DNA of 23,469 nt, taken from PALSA-1196 sp036833805. GTDB taxonomy: Bacteria; Pseudomonadota; Gammaproteobacteria; Steroidobacterales; Steroidobacteraceae. A model generated the notes under the pieces. It saw nothing but the letters and a program-made list of their open reading frames with translations. It did not search any database and had not been told where the DNA came from. This document shows positions 16,807-23,469 of this stretch, piece by piece. The translations under genes were made by a program, and so were the position numbers. Where the stretch lies: NCBI GenBank assembly GCA_036833805.1, contig DAITPA010000026.1, positions 1 through 23,469 on the forward strand, given 5' to 3'. How positions within the stretch are numbered: position 1 is the stretch's first letter; the number at the start of each line of letters is the position of its first letter.

Positions 16807-16831
16807 CAACTTCATAAATGGAGAGGGGTTC

Positions 16832-17092
16832 ATGAATACTCGAAAGACTGGAAGCATCGCCTTGGCTGCCGCTGCGGCGATCCTGTTCTCGGCAGCCTCA
16901 TTCACGGCCGCTGCGGCCGATGATGGCAAGGTGAAGTGCGAAGGGGCCAATTCCTGCAAGGGCATGTCATCGTGCAAGTCATCCCATAACAGCTGTAAAG
17001 GCAAAAATTCCTGCAAGGGTCAGGGCTTTACAATGACGGGCAGCAAGGCTGATTGCGATGCAGCCAAGGCCAAAGTGAAGGCGGCCTCCTAA
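16832..17092 (+). CDS. bufA2: BufA2-type bufferin, periplasmic Cys-rich metal-binding RiPP precursor
   Basis: An 86-residue secreted peptide. A Sec signal peptide (Lys5, hydrophobic Ala-rich core, cleavage after about Ala29) precedes a mature part with repeated Cys-Lys-Gly units: Cys36, Cys42, Cys48, Cys55, Cys61 and Cys75, with CKG at 42, 55 and 61. This pattern and the adjacent MNIO and DUF2063 genes identify it as a bufferin of the BufA2 type rather than DUF2282 (BufA1). In characterised bufferins the MNIO enzyme turns cysteines into thiooxazoles that bind copper, protecting the cell against excess metal. The start is supported by GAGAGGGG just upstream. The modification pattern and metal of this peptide are inferred. 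Confidence 0.87.
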   Translation: MNTRKTGSIALAAAAAILFSAASFTAAAADDGKVKCEGANSCKGMSSCKSSHNSCKGKNSCKGQGFTMTGSKADCDAAKAKVKAAS

Positions 17093-17093
17093 G

Positions 17094-17111
17094 AAGGGCT
17101 CGGCGGCCCTT
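17094..17111 (+). terminator. Intercistronic hairpin between bufA and bufB
   Basis: Perfect 6-bp stem AAGGGC/GCCCTT with a 6-base loop, starting two bases after the bufA stop and followed by AAAAG and the bufB ATG. It could act as a partial terminator or an mRNA-stabilising element that raises peptide output relative to its maturase. It also sits where the bufB ribosome binding site should be. Confidence 0.35.
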
Positions 17112-17116
17112 AAAAG

Positions 17117-17965
17117 ATGCTCACTCGCCCAACGCTGGGTTTCGGGCTTGGTCTGCGGGTCGATCACTACGAGACGATTCTCAATGAACGCCCCGCCGTC
17201 GACTGGTTCGAGGCTCTGACGGAGAACTATCTGGTGCCGGGCGGCAAGCCCCTGTACCACCTGACGCGCATTCGCGAGCATTACCCGATGGTGATGCACG
17301 GCGTCTCAATGTCGATCGGCAGCACGCAGCCGCTCGATCGCACTTATCTTGCAGAGGTGAAAGCGCTCGCGCAGCGCATTGAGCCTGCTTGGATTTCCGA
17401 TCACCTCTGCTGGACCGGCGTTGCCGGCAAGAATCTGCACGACCTCATGCCGCTGCCTTATACGGAGGAGGCGTTGAAACACGTCGCGCACCGCGTGCGC
17501 ACTGTGCAGGACATTCTCGGCCGGCGCATTCTCCTTGAGAACGTCTCGAGCTACGTTACTTTCCGCGACTCGCGTTTGTCAGAGTGGGATTTCCTGCGCG
17601 CTGTGGCGGAAGAGGCCGACTGTCTCATACTCCTCGACGTCAACAACATCTACGTCTCGAGCATCAATCACGAATTTGATCCGCGTGAGTACCTTGCTGC
17701 AATTCCCGTCGAGCGTGTGCAGCAGATCCATCTCGCCGGCCACCAGAATCACGGCGACTACCTCATCGACACCCACGATCATCCGGTGCCGGATCCGGTG
17801 TGGGCGCTGTATGCGGATGCCGTACGGCGTTTTGGCCGGGTCTCGACCATGATCGAGCGTGATGCAAATATTCCGCCGCTCGCCGAGTTGCAGGACGAGC
17901 TCATGGCCGCGCGCCGCACCGCCGACGCTGCGCTTTCTGGCGATCGCCTGCAGCGCGCCGGATAA
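17117..17965 (+). CDS. bufB: MNIO (DUF692) family bufferin maturase
   Basis: A 282-residue TIM-barrel protein of the multinuclear non-heme iron-dependent oxidase family. Likely metal ligands and active-site residues are visible at family positions: His61 in MHGVSMSIG, Asp95/His96 in SDHLCW, His109 in HDLMPLPY, Glu141 in ENVSSY, Asp174 and Asn176 in LLDVNNIYVS, His205 in HLAGH, Asp218, His220 and His222 in DTHDHP, and Glu247 in IERD. It is expected to oxidise cysteines of the adjacent BufA2 precursor, using oxygen and iron, in the cytoplasm before export. The gene starts 24 bases after bufA and is followed by bufC after 7 bases, so this is an operon. No strong ribosome binding site precedes ATG 17117. 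Confidence 0.95.
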   Translation: MLTRPTLGFGLGLRVDHYETILNERPAVDWFEALTENYLVPGGKPLYHLTRIREHYPMVMHGVSMSIGSTQPLDRTYLAEVKALAQRIEPAWISDHLCWTGVAGKNLHDLMPLPYTEEALKHVAHRVRTVQDILGRRILLENVSSYVTFRDSRLSEWDFLRAVAEEADCLILLDVNNIYVSSINHEFDPREYLAAIPVERVQQIHLAGHQNHGDYLIDTHDHPVPDPVWALYADAVRRFGRVSTMIERDANIPPLAELQDELMAARRTADAALSGDRLQRAG

Positions 17966-17972
17966 AGCCCGC

Positions 17973-18761
17973 ATGAGCGCTCTGTATTCCCTCGAGAATG
18001 ACTTCCAAAGTTTCCTTCTCACGGGCACCGCGGATATTGAAAAACGCGTGGTCGGCACCGCGAGGGTGCCAATCGCGACTCGCCTTGCGATCTACGGCAA
18101 TGCTTACCGCTCGCGCCTCGCCGAGACTCTGGAGGCGCACTATCCGGCGCTCGCGGCGCTGCTCGGCGCAGCGGATTTCGACCATCTGTGCAGTGCCTAT
18201 ATTGACGCCCACGATTCGCACTTCACGTCGATCCGATTTTACGGCGGCGACCTGGGCGTGTTCCTCGCGACCCAGCAGGACTATGAATCGACCGCTGTCC
18301 TTGCCGAGCTTGCGCGCTGGGAATGGGCGATGACCGAAGTGTTTGACGCCGCGGATGCAGCACCTATTGATGTGCAGGCATTGGCACGGGTTGCCCCCAC
18401 GGAATGGGCGGCGCTTGAATTTGACCTGCACCCCTCGCTGCGCCGGCTCGACCTGCATTGGAACGCACCGGCGCTATGGAAAGCGTTGACGGACGCTCAG
18501 CCGCCTCCTGAGACCGCCTCGCAGGATGCGCCCGTCGCGTGGCTCCTATGGCGCCGCGAGCTGCAGATTTACTTTCGGCCGCTCACGGCGCCCGAGGCCC
18601 AAGCGCTCGATGCAGTGCGCGCGGGTCAAAGCTTCGGCGCGCTCTGCGTTGCGCTCTGCACGTCCGGCAGCGAAGCGCAAGCGCCGGCGCGGGCCGCCGG
18701 CTACCTGCGCGAATGGGTTGAATCGGGGATGATCGTCGGCACGCGCGCCTGCGAAGAGTAA
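17973..18761 (+). CDS. bufC: DUF2063 (HvfC/BufC) bufferin maturation partner
   Basis: A 262-residue protein with the HvfC/BufC N-terminal domain: LENDFQSFLL, then VPIATRLAIYGNAYRSRLAETLEAHYP and DFDHLCSAYI within the first 90 residues. In this family the protein recruits the precursor peptide to the MNIO enzyme and stimulates modification. The rest is alpha-helical with WALLWRRELQ-like text (WLLWRRELQIYFRPL) and an RRE-like winged segment near the C-terminus is possible but not proven. ATG 17973 lies 7 bases after the bufB stop; the frame is open back to 17859 inside bufB, but family homology starts at MSALYSLEN. Confidence 0.92.
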   Translation: MSALYSLENDFQSFLLTGTADIEKRVVGTARVPIATRLAIYGNAYRSRLAETLEAHYPALAALLGAADFDHLCSAYIDAHDSHFTSIRFYGGDLGVFLATQQDYESTAVLAELARWEWAMTEVFDAADAAPIDVQALARVAPTEWAALEFDLHPSLRRLDLHWNAPALWKALTDAQPPPETASQDAPVAWLLWRRELQIYFRPLTAPEAQALDAVRAGQSFGALCVALCTSGSEAQAPARAAGYLREWVESGMIVGTRACEE

Positions 18762-18794
18762 AATGCCGGGCCCCGCTTCCTGGCAAATGTTCGT

Positions 18795-19463
18795 ATGCGT
18801 ATCCTGGTGGTCGAGGACAATGACCTGGTCGCGGATGCGATTGCCCGCGGGCTCGGTAATGCGGGCTTTGCGGTGGATCGCGCCGCGAGCGCGGAGCTTG
18901 CCGCGACCGCGCTTGCGGCGGAACACTTTGACCTCGCCGTCGTCGACATCGGGCTTCCCGGTGAAGACGGCCTCACATTCGTGCGCCGTCTGCGCAGCCA
19001 GGGTGCAAATCTGCCCGTCCTGATATTGACGGCCCGGGAAACGGTTGCGATGCGCGTCGAGGCCCTGGATCTGGGCGCGGACGACTTTCTGATGAAACCC
19101 TTTGAGCAGGCGGAGCTCGCCGCGCGCTGCCGCGCGCTGATTCGTCGCGCGAACCTCAACACCAGCGGACAGCTGAATTTCGGCAGACTGCGTATCGATG
19201 TCGCTGGGCGGCAGCTGCGTATTGACGATCGCGCAGTGGAGCTGACGGGACGCGAGTGGCTGGTACTCGAGTGCCTGGCGTTTTCCGCCGGGCGTGTCGT
19301 CTCGAAGGAGCGTCTGCAGCAGGCGATCGCGAGTTACGATCAGGCGATGACGCCGAACGCGGTCGAAGTCTACGTCTCGCGGGTGCGCGCAAAACTTGCC
19401 GACGCCGCGCTCATCCGCACGGTGCGCGGCTTGGGATATCGCCTCGATGAGCCTGAAGGTTGA
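18795..19463 (+). CDS. OmpR/PhoB-family response regulator
   Basis: A 222-residue DNA-binding response regulator. The receiver domain (1-120) has the acidic pair Glu7/Asp8, phosphoacceptor Asp51, Thr79 and Lys100 in KPFEQ. The winged-helix effector domain (about 127-220) has ELTGREWLVLECL and the recognition segment NAVEVYVSRVRAKL, with a terminal RTVRGLGYRL hallmark. It resembles the QseB/PmrA/TctD group. The start lies 33 bases after the bufC stop on the same strand, and its 3' end overlaps the kinase gene by 17 bases. Control of the bufferin operon is plausible from position alone. Confidence 0.95.
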   Translation: MRILVVEDNDLVADAIARGLGNAGFAVDRAASAELAATALAAEHFDLAVVDIGLPGEDGLTFVRRLRSQGANLPVLILTARETVAMRVEALDLGADDFLMKPFEQAELAARCRALIRRANLNTSGQLNFGRLRIDVAGRQLRIDDRAVELTGREWLVLECLAFSAGRVVSKERLQQAIASYDQAMTPNAVEVYVSRVRAKLADAALIRTVRGLGYRLDEPEG

Positions 19464-20859
19464 TCCGCCAACATCGATTCACCGGCGTCTGCTGCTCCTG
19501 CTGCTGCCGCCGCTGACGCTGCTGATGCTGGTTGGCGGATTCGCCGACTACCGGGCATCAATGTTCTTCATGCGCACGGCCTACGATCAGAGTCTGGCAG
19601 ACGCGGCGTTCGCGCAAGCCGCGCTCGTTAAAGTCACGGCCGGCAGGATCTACGTGCAGTTGCCGCCGCAAGCGCAATCGAGCGTGCACACCCATCGCGC
19701 CGAGACCTTTTTCTACTCAATCTGGGGTCCGGATCATTTGCTGGTCGCCGGCAACCCGCAACTGCCCGGCGCCCTGGCAGGTGAAGGCAATCCATCCTAC
19801 GCGGATGCCTGGCTCGGGCGCGAGCGAATCCGCGTCGTGACCTATCGCATGCCGACCGAGGCGGGAGTTGCCACGATCAATGTCGGCGAAACGACCAACC
19901 GGCGGGATGTCGCGCGGCATTTCATCCTCACCAGCACCTGGCTCGTGGATTTCATTCTGATTGATGCCACGCTGGTCATGGTGTTGATCGGAGTCCGCTA
20001 TGGGCTGCGGCCGCTGGTGGCGGTGCGCGGCCAGATCGAGGCGCGTTCGCCGCGCGAGCTGCGGCCGCTTGAAACCGCGGCGGTGCCAACCGAAGTACGA
20101 CCATTGGTTGATGCTTTGAATGGGCTCTTTGAAGTACTGCGCGAGGCCGCCCGCTCGCAGCGCCAGTTCGTCGCCGACGCCGCGCATCAGTTGCGCACGC
20201 CCATCGCGGGCCTGCTCGGACATCTTGAGCTTTTGACGCAGGACCCGGCGGCGCAGGGCCTTGAGTCGCACCTCGCGACTCTGCGCGACGGCGTCAGCCG
20301 GGTTGCGCATTCGGCCAATCAGCTCCTGGCACTAGCGCGCGCCGAGCCGTCGGCAAACTTGGCCGACCGTTTCGAAAATATTGAACTTCAGCCTCTCATC
20401 GAGCGAGTGATCGAGCGCAACATCGATCGCTCGGTCAAAGCGCGACTCGACCTCGGTGCGGATGTCGATCCTGCGAGCGTCACCGGCAGCGCGTGGCTCA
20501 TCGAGGATCTGCTCGGCAATCTCGTCGACAACGCGCTCAATTACACCCCCGCCGGAGGCCGCGTCACCGTGCGCTGCGGAGGTGGGGCGAGCGATCCGTA
20601 TCTCGAGGTCGAGGATGACGGGCCGGGCATTCCGGAGGCTGAACGCGGGCGGGTGCGGCAGCGCTTCTACCGCCTGCCAGGATCCCAAGGCCACGGCTGT
20701 GGCCTCGGGCTTGCGATCGTCGAGGAGATCTGCCGCCTGCACCGTGCCGACGTCACAATCGACTCAGGCGCGGGGGGTCGCGGAACGAGAATTAGGGTGC
20801 AATTTCCGCCTGCGGAGGCCGTGGGGCACGAGGAAACTGCGGATGCCGTCACATCCTGA
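19447..20859 (+). CDS. QseC/TctE-like sensor histidine kinase
   Basis: A 470-residue membrane kinase paired with the upstream regulator. Membrane segments lie at about residues 13-33 and 160-184 and flank a periplasmic sensor of the 2CSK_N type. The HisKA motif FVADAAHQLRTPIAG contains the phosphorylated His247. The ATPase domain has the N box around Asn358 (GNLVDNALNYTP), VEDDGPGIP and GHGCGLGLAI, all intact. ATG 19447 gives MSLKVDPPTSIHRRL and overlaps the regulator gene by 17 bases, implying translational coupling; the frame opens at 19396 but deeper into the regulator. The signal is unknown. The QseC-type sensor and bufferin neighbours make a metal or envelope stress signal plausible. Confidence 0.93.
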   Translation: MSLKVDPPTSIHRRLLLLLLPPLTLLMLVGGFADYRASMFFMRTAYDQSLADAAFAQAALVKVTAGRIYVQLPPQAQSSVHTHRAETFFYSIWGPDHLLVAGNPQLPGALAGEGNPSYADAWLGRERIRVVTYRMPTEAGVATINVGETTNRRDVARHFILTSTWLVDFILIDATLVMVLIGVRYGLRPLVAVRGQIEARSPRELRPLETAAVPTEVRPLVDALNGLFEVLREAARSQRQFVADAAHQLRTPIAGLLGHLELLTQDPAAQGLESHLATLRDGVSRVAHSANQLLALARAEPSANLADRFENIELQPLIERVIERNIDRSVKARLDLGADVDPASVTGSAWLIEDLLGNLVDNALNYTPAGGRVTVRCGGGASDPYLEVEDDGPGIPEAERGRVRQRFYRLPGSQGHGCGLGLAIVEEICRLHRADVTIDSGAGGRGTRIRVQFPPAEAVGHEETADAVTS

Positions 20860-20904
20860 GCATCGTGGCTCGCTATCGTCAGCTTCACGAAAGGTTTGAT
20901 CTCT

Positions 20905-21504
20905 ATGGTTACGCGCATGAACCTTGTGGCATCAACGCTCCGGCCTGCAATAGCACTCGAATTGAAGGCGAGCGCGGGCTTCACGCTCGTCGAACTACTG
21001 ACCGTGATCACCATTGTCGCGATCCTGGTCGCGTTAGGCATGCCCTCGTACCGGAATGTCACGGATTCGAACCGCATCTCCGGCGAAGTAAACGGCCTTC
21101 TGGGCGACATGCAATATGCACGCTCAGAGGCCATCAAAGAGGGTCAGACGGTCACGGTGTGCAGCTCTGCCAACCCGACAGCCGCCGCACCGACCTGTTC
21201 CGGCGCCACTTCGTGGCAAAGCGGCTGGATCGTGTTTTCCGACCCGAATAGCAATCAAACGGTTGATGCCAACGAACCTGTATTGAAAGTGCAGCGGCCA
21301 TTCGCCGTCGGCGATACATTCAATAGCGCTCCGGCTACCAGCGCCGTGACCTTCAATCGCGAGGGCTTTGCGCTCGGGATTCCCAATACAATCACCGTCA
21401 CACTGCACGCCGTCGTCCCGACTGCAAACTCGACGCGCTGCCTGCAGATCACCATCGTCGGACAGCTGACAACGCAAACGTCGGGCCAGGGAGCCTGCAC
21501 ATGA
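20905..21504 (+). CDS. fimT: Minor pseudopilin FimT/GspH
   Basis: A 199-residue type IV pilin-like protein. Prepilin peptidase should cut after Gly25 in SAG-FTLVELLTV, leaving Phe26 and the required Glu30, followed by a hydrophobic helix. The C-terminal globular part holds QYARSEAIKEG and a Cys pair typical of GspH/FimT. FimT primes pilus assembly and in some species binds DNA for uptake. ATG 20905 is chosen for GAAAGG ten bases upstream; an earlier TTG at 20896 has too little space. It heads a coupled cluster of four genes and lies 45 bases after the kinase gene. Confidence 0.88.
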   Translation: MVTRMNLVASTLRPAIALELKASAGFTLVELLTVITIVAILVALGMPSYRNVTDSNRISGEVNGLLGDMQYARSEAIKEGQTVTVCSSANPTAAAPTCSGATSWQSGWIVFSDPNSNQTVDANEPVLKVQRPFAVGDTFNSAPATSAVTFNREGFALGIPNTITVTLHAVVPTANSTRCLQITIVGQLTTQTSGQGACT

Positions 21505-22076
21505 AATGCCGCAGCGAAGCTATCGTACGTGAAGGCGGCTTCAGCCTCATCGAAGTTATGGTGGCGCTCATTATTGTCTCGGTCGGCCTTCTCGGCATCG
21601 CAAAAATGCAGGCGCTCGCCTATGCCAGCACCGGTATCGCGGGCAAGCGCTCACTCGCCGCGATCCAGGCTTCGAGCCTGGCATCGAGCATGAGCGCGAA
21701 CCGCGCCTATTGGGCCGCAGGTCTTGCGCCGCCGACCATTACCGTCAACGGCAACGCGATTGCCTCAGCCGATCCAGCCCTGTCGGCCGGGACGGACTGC
21801 ACGCTCGCAGGCGCCGCGCCCTGTACGCCAAGTCAAGTCGCGGGCTATGACATGCAGGCCTGGGCGGATGCCTTGAAAACGCTGCTCGTGAACGATCAGG
21901 CGACCATTACCTGCACCCAAGGCGTGGTGCCTGTGAACTGCGTCGTCACGATCACCTGGACGGAGAATCAGGTCGCCCTCAATAGCCAGGAGGCCGCTGC
22001 CTCGAACGCCGCGGCCGCGGCCGGTACTCCCGCGGCGCTGCAGCTGCCCTCTTATACGTTGTACGTGCAGCCATGA
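21501..22076 (+). CDS. pilV: Type IV pilus minor pilin PilV
   Basis: A 191-residue prepilin. Cleavage after Gly13 in REGG-FSLIEVMVALIIVSVGLLG leaves Phe14 with Glu18 at +5, and the following LGIAKMQALAY is the PilV hallmark. Cys pairs in the globular domain (CTLAGAAPC and CTQGVVPVNC) suggest disulfides. The start overlaps the fimT stop as ATGA, so it is translationally coupled. It is an inner-membrane-inserted pilus priming subunit that acts with PilW, PilX and PilY1. Confidence 0.9.
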   Translation: MKCRSEAIVREGGFSLIEVMVALIIVSVGLLGIAKMQALAYASTGIAGKRSLAAIQASSLASSMSANRAYWAAGLAPPTITVNGNAIASADPALSAGTDCTLAGAAPCTPSQVAGYDMQAWADALKTLLVNDQATITCTQGVVPVNCVVTITWTENQVALNSQEAAASNAAAAAGTPAALQLPSYTLYVQP

Positions 22077-22834
22077 ACGCGCACTTCACACAGCCACTTG
22101 GTCGCATGCGCCGCGCGGAGCAAGGCTTTACGCTCGTAGAGCTGTCGATCGCCGTGCTGATTGGCCTCTTTCTGCTCGGCGGCTTGCTGACGCTGGTGCA
22201 GGACATGCGCCGCACGTTTGGCGCACAAAACCAGCTCGGCCAGCTGCAGGATAACGAGCGCCTCGCCATGACGTTGATCGCCGATGTCATCCAGGCGGCG
22301 GGCTACTATCCAGATCCGACACTTAACACGGCCACGACCACCTTCACGGGTGTTGCGCCGTTCACGCAGCTTGGCCAGGCGATCGCGGGTACGCATGTCG
22401 CCGCCGCGCCCGGCGACAGCATCACGGTGCAATTCAATACCGCCCTCAATGACGGCGTCATCAATTGCAAGGGAAGCTCCAATACGGCCTTCGCCCCTAC
22501 TCATATCTTCGTCAATGCTTTCAGTGTGACTGCCCTAAACGGCGGGCAGCTTCTGTGCAAGCTCGACGCGGCGGCAGCAGTCCCCTTGATCACGGGAGTG
22601 CAGAACCTGCAGATCCTGTACGGCGTGAAGAGAAACCTCGCCGTTGCCAACAACAATGTCGACACGTTTCTGAACGCGGCACAGATGACCCCGGCGGATT
22701 GGACCAACCTCATCTGCGTGAAGGTGACGCTTACCTTCAAGAACCCGCTGGCGGCGACCCAGCCAGGACAGCCGGCCACCATTCCCTTCACGCGCGTCGT
22801 CACCGTGATGAGCCGAGCGGGCGCTAACACATGA
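22073..22834 (+). CDS. pilW: Type IV pilus minor pilin PilW
   Basis: A 253-residue prepilin. Cleavage after Gly18 in EQG-FTLVELSIAVLIGLFLLGG leaves Phe19 with Glu23. Text such as QLQDNERLAMTLIADVIQAAGYYPD is characteristic of PilW. It has a hydrophobic N-terminal helix and a large periplasmic domain, and is a minor component needed for pilus biogenesis. It overlaps pilV by ATGA at 22073 and is coupled to pilX in the same way. Confidence 0.9.
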   Translation: MNAHFTQPLGRMRRAEQGFTLVELSIAVLIGLFLLGGLLTLVQDMRRTFGAQNQLGQLQDNERLAMTLIADVIQAAGYYPDPTLNTATTTFTGVAPFTQLGQAIAGTHVAAAPGDSITVQFNTALNDGVINCKGSSNTAFAPTHIFVNAFSVTALNGGQLLCKLDAAAAVPLITGVQNLQILYGVKRNLAVANNNVDTFLNAAQMTPADWTNLICVKVTLTFKNPLAATQPGQPATIPFTRVVTVMSRAGANT

Positions 22835-23466
22835 TTACACCCGATCGACATTTGCATTGCGGCGAGCGCGGCGTGGTGCTGGTCTCTAGCCTGCTTATGC
22901 TCCTGGTCGTGACCATATTGGCGGTCGCGATATTCCGTAATTTCGGCCTCGGGGAGAAAATTGCCGGCAATCAGCGCGAGAAGCAGCGCGCGCTGCATGC
23001 CGCCGAAACTGCGCAGCAGTACGCCGAATGGTGGCTGTCCTCCGGCACGGGCGTGACGACACCGGTCGTCTGCAACGCTGTCATCGCTGCCCCCGCCGGT
23101 CAGGTGTGCGCGAACACTTTGCCGAGCGTCATGCCGAATCAGAATGTCGCGAACCTCGCCTGGCCGGCGGGCGTGACCTACGCCCCGCCCAACATGCAGT
23201 TCAATGCAGCGGGTGGCGTGAATCAGTATTTCCAGACGCCGCTTTTCTACATTTCCTATCTTGGTACTACCGCTGACAGTAGCACGAGCAATTTTAAGCT
23301 CCTCTATCAGGTCGACGCCGTCGGCTACGGCGGCAGTCAAAATGCCGTCGCTGTGGTTGAAAGTACCTATTACGTCACCAGCGGCGTGTGTGACCTTGGA
23401 GCCTTGGGAGGCTGCCCGCCGGGCGGCAAGAAGGGCGGTCGCCTCACCTGGATCGAGCGGCGCTAG
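22831..23466 (+). CDS. pilX: Type IV pilus minor pilin PilX
   Basis: A 211-residue PilX-type protein. The N-terminus ERG-VVLVSSLLMLLVVTILAVAI has the class hydrophobic helix after Gly14. It lacks Glu at +5, as is usual for PilX, and is followed by EKIAGNQREKQRALHAAETA, typical of the family. The globular part is short of known motifs and ends with a Lys/Gly-rich PPGGKKGGRL segment. It overlaps pilW as ATGA. The next gene in such clusters is pilY1, probably just beyond the window. Confidence 0.87.
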   Translation: MITPDRHLHCGERGVVLVSSLLMLLVVTILAVAIFRNFGLGEKIAGNQREKQRALHAAETAQQYAEWWLSSGTGVTTPVVCNAVIAAPAGQVCANTLPSVMPNQNVANLAWPAGVTYAPPNMQFNAAGGVNQYFQTPLFYISYLGTTADSSTSNFKLLYQVDAVGYGGSQNAVAVVESTYYVTSGVCDLGALGGCPPGGKKGGRLTWIERR

Positions 23467-23469
23467 GAG
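23465..23469 (+). promoter_or_regulatory. Ribosome binding site of the next pilus gene
   Basis: AGGAG overlaps the pilX stop codon and runs to the last base of the window. It is a perfect Shine-Dalgarno and suggests that another gene, by cluster order probably pilY1, starts just outside the window. Confidence 0.55.

Noticed and set aside
16634..17092. Longer open frame starting upstream of bufA
   Set aside because: It would run through the structured leader and put about 66 residues before the signal peptide. ATG 16832 has a ribosome binding site and gives a proper Sec signal.
1..23469. tRNA, rRNA, CRISPR array, insertion sequence or phage genes
   Set aside because: No regularly spaced repeats, transposase or integrase motifs, or tRNA-like cloverleaf were found on reading. 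The only mobile element is the intein.

Overview
The window is GC-rich, densely coded and typical of a Gammaproteobacterium. The minor pilin cluster fimT-pilV-pilW-pilX, the PA0069-type radical SAM protein, the DUF2062 protein and the c-di-GMP signalling genes fit a Steroidobacter/Nevskia/Xanthomonad-like lineage. That placement is inferred from gene content only. No rRNA, tRNA, CRISPR array, insertion sequence or phage gene was seen. The one mobile element is an intein.

Layout. (1) 71-2194: radical SAM protein split by a 347-residue LAGLIDADG intein at its iron-sulfur cysteine motif. (2) 2237-4900: membrane Ser/Thr kinase with a TPR-like and PEGA-like tail. (3) 4930-5418 (-): DUF2062 membrane protein. 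(4) 5565-6260: atypical SDR-like NAD(P)-binding protein. (5) 6385-8523: membrane GAF-GGDEF-EAL protein. (6) About 8627-8714: c-di-GMP-I (GEMM-I) riboswitch. (7) 8809-10521: protein with two SPOR-like domains, presumably controlled by that riboswitch. (8) 10540-10839 (-): small Cys-rich protein just downstream of (9) 10849-16476 (-): double-length UvrA with four ABC ATPase domains. (10) 16477-16831: divergent regulatory region with hairpins on both sides. (11) 16832-18761: bufferin operon (BufA2-type precursor, MNIO/DUF692 maturase, DUF2063 partner). (12) 18795-20859: OmpR-type response regulator and histidine kinase. (13) 20905-23466: four translationally coupled minor pilin genes; the window ends on a ribosome binding site that probably serves the next pilus gene.

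How the parts connect. The GGDEF-EAL enzyme and the riboswitch place c-di-GMP synthesis or breakdown next to a c-di-GMP-controlled gene, about 2 kb of signalling logic. The bufferin operon encodes a secreted Cys-rich peptide that a multinuclear iron oxidase is expected to modify for copper binding. It has a structured leader, and a two-component system follows closely enough to be co-transcribed. The fused UvrA is a DNA-damage recognition ATPase and probably shares a transcript with the small Cys-rich protein.

The most notable items are the intein whose first and +1 cysteines alternate as the third ligand of the radical SAM cluster motif, the riboswitch and its target, and the bufferin operon leader. 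Coordinates and motifs come from direct reading. Family assignments come from recognised motifs without database searches.
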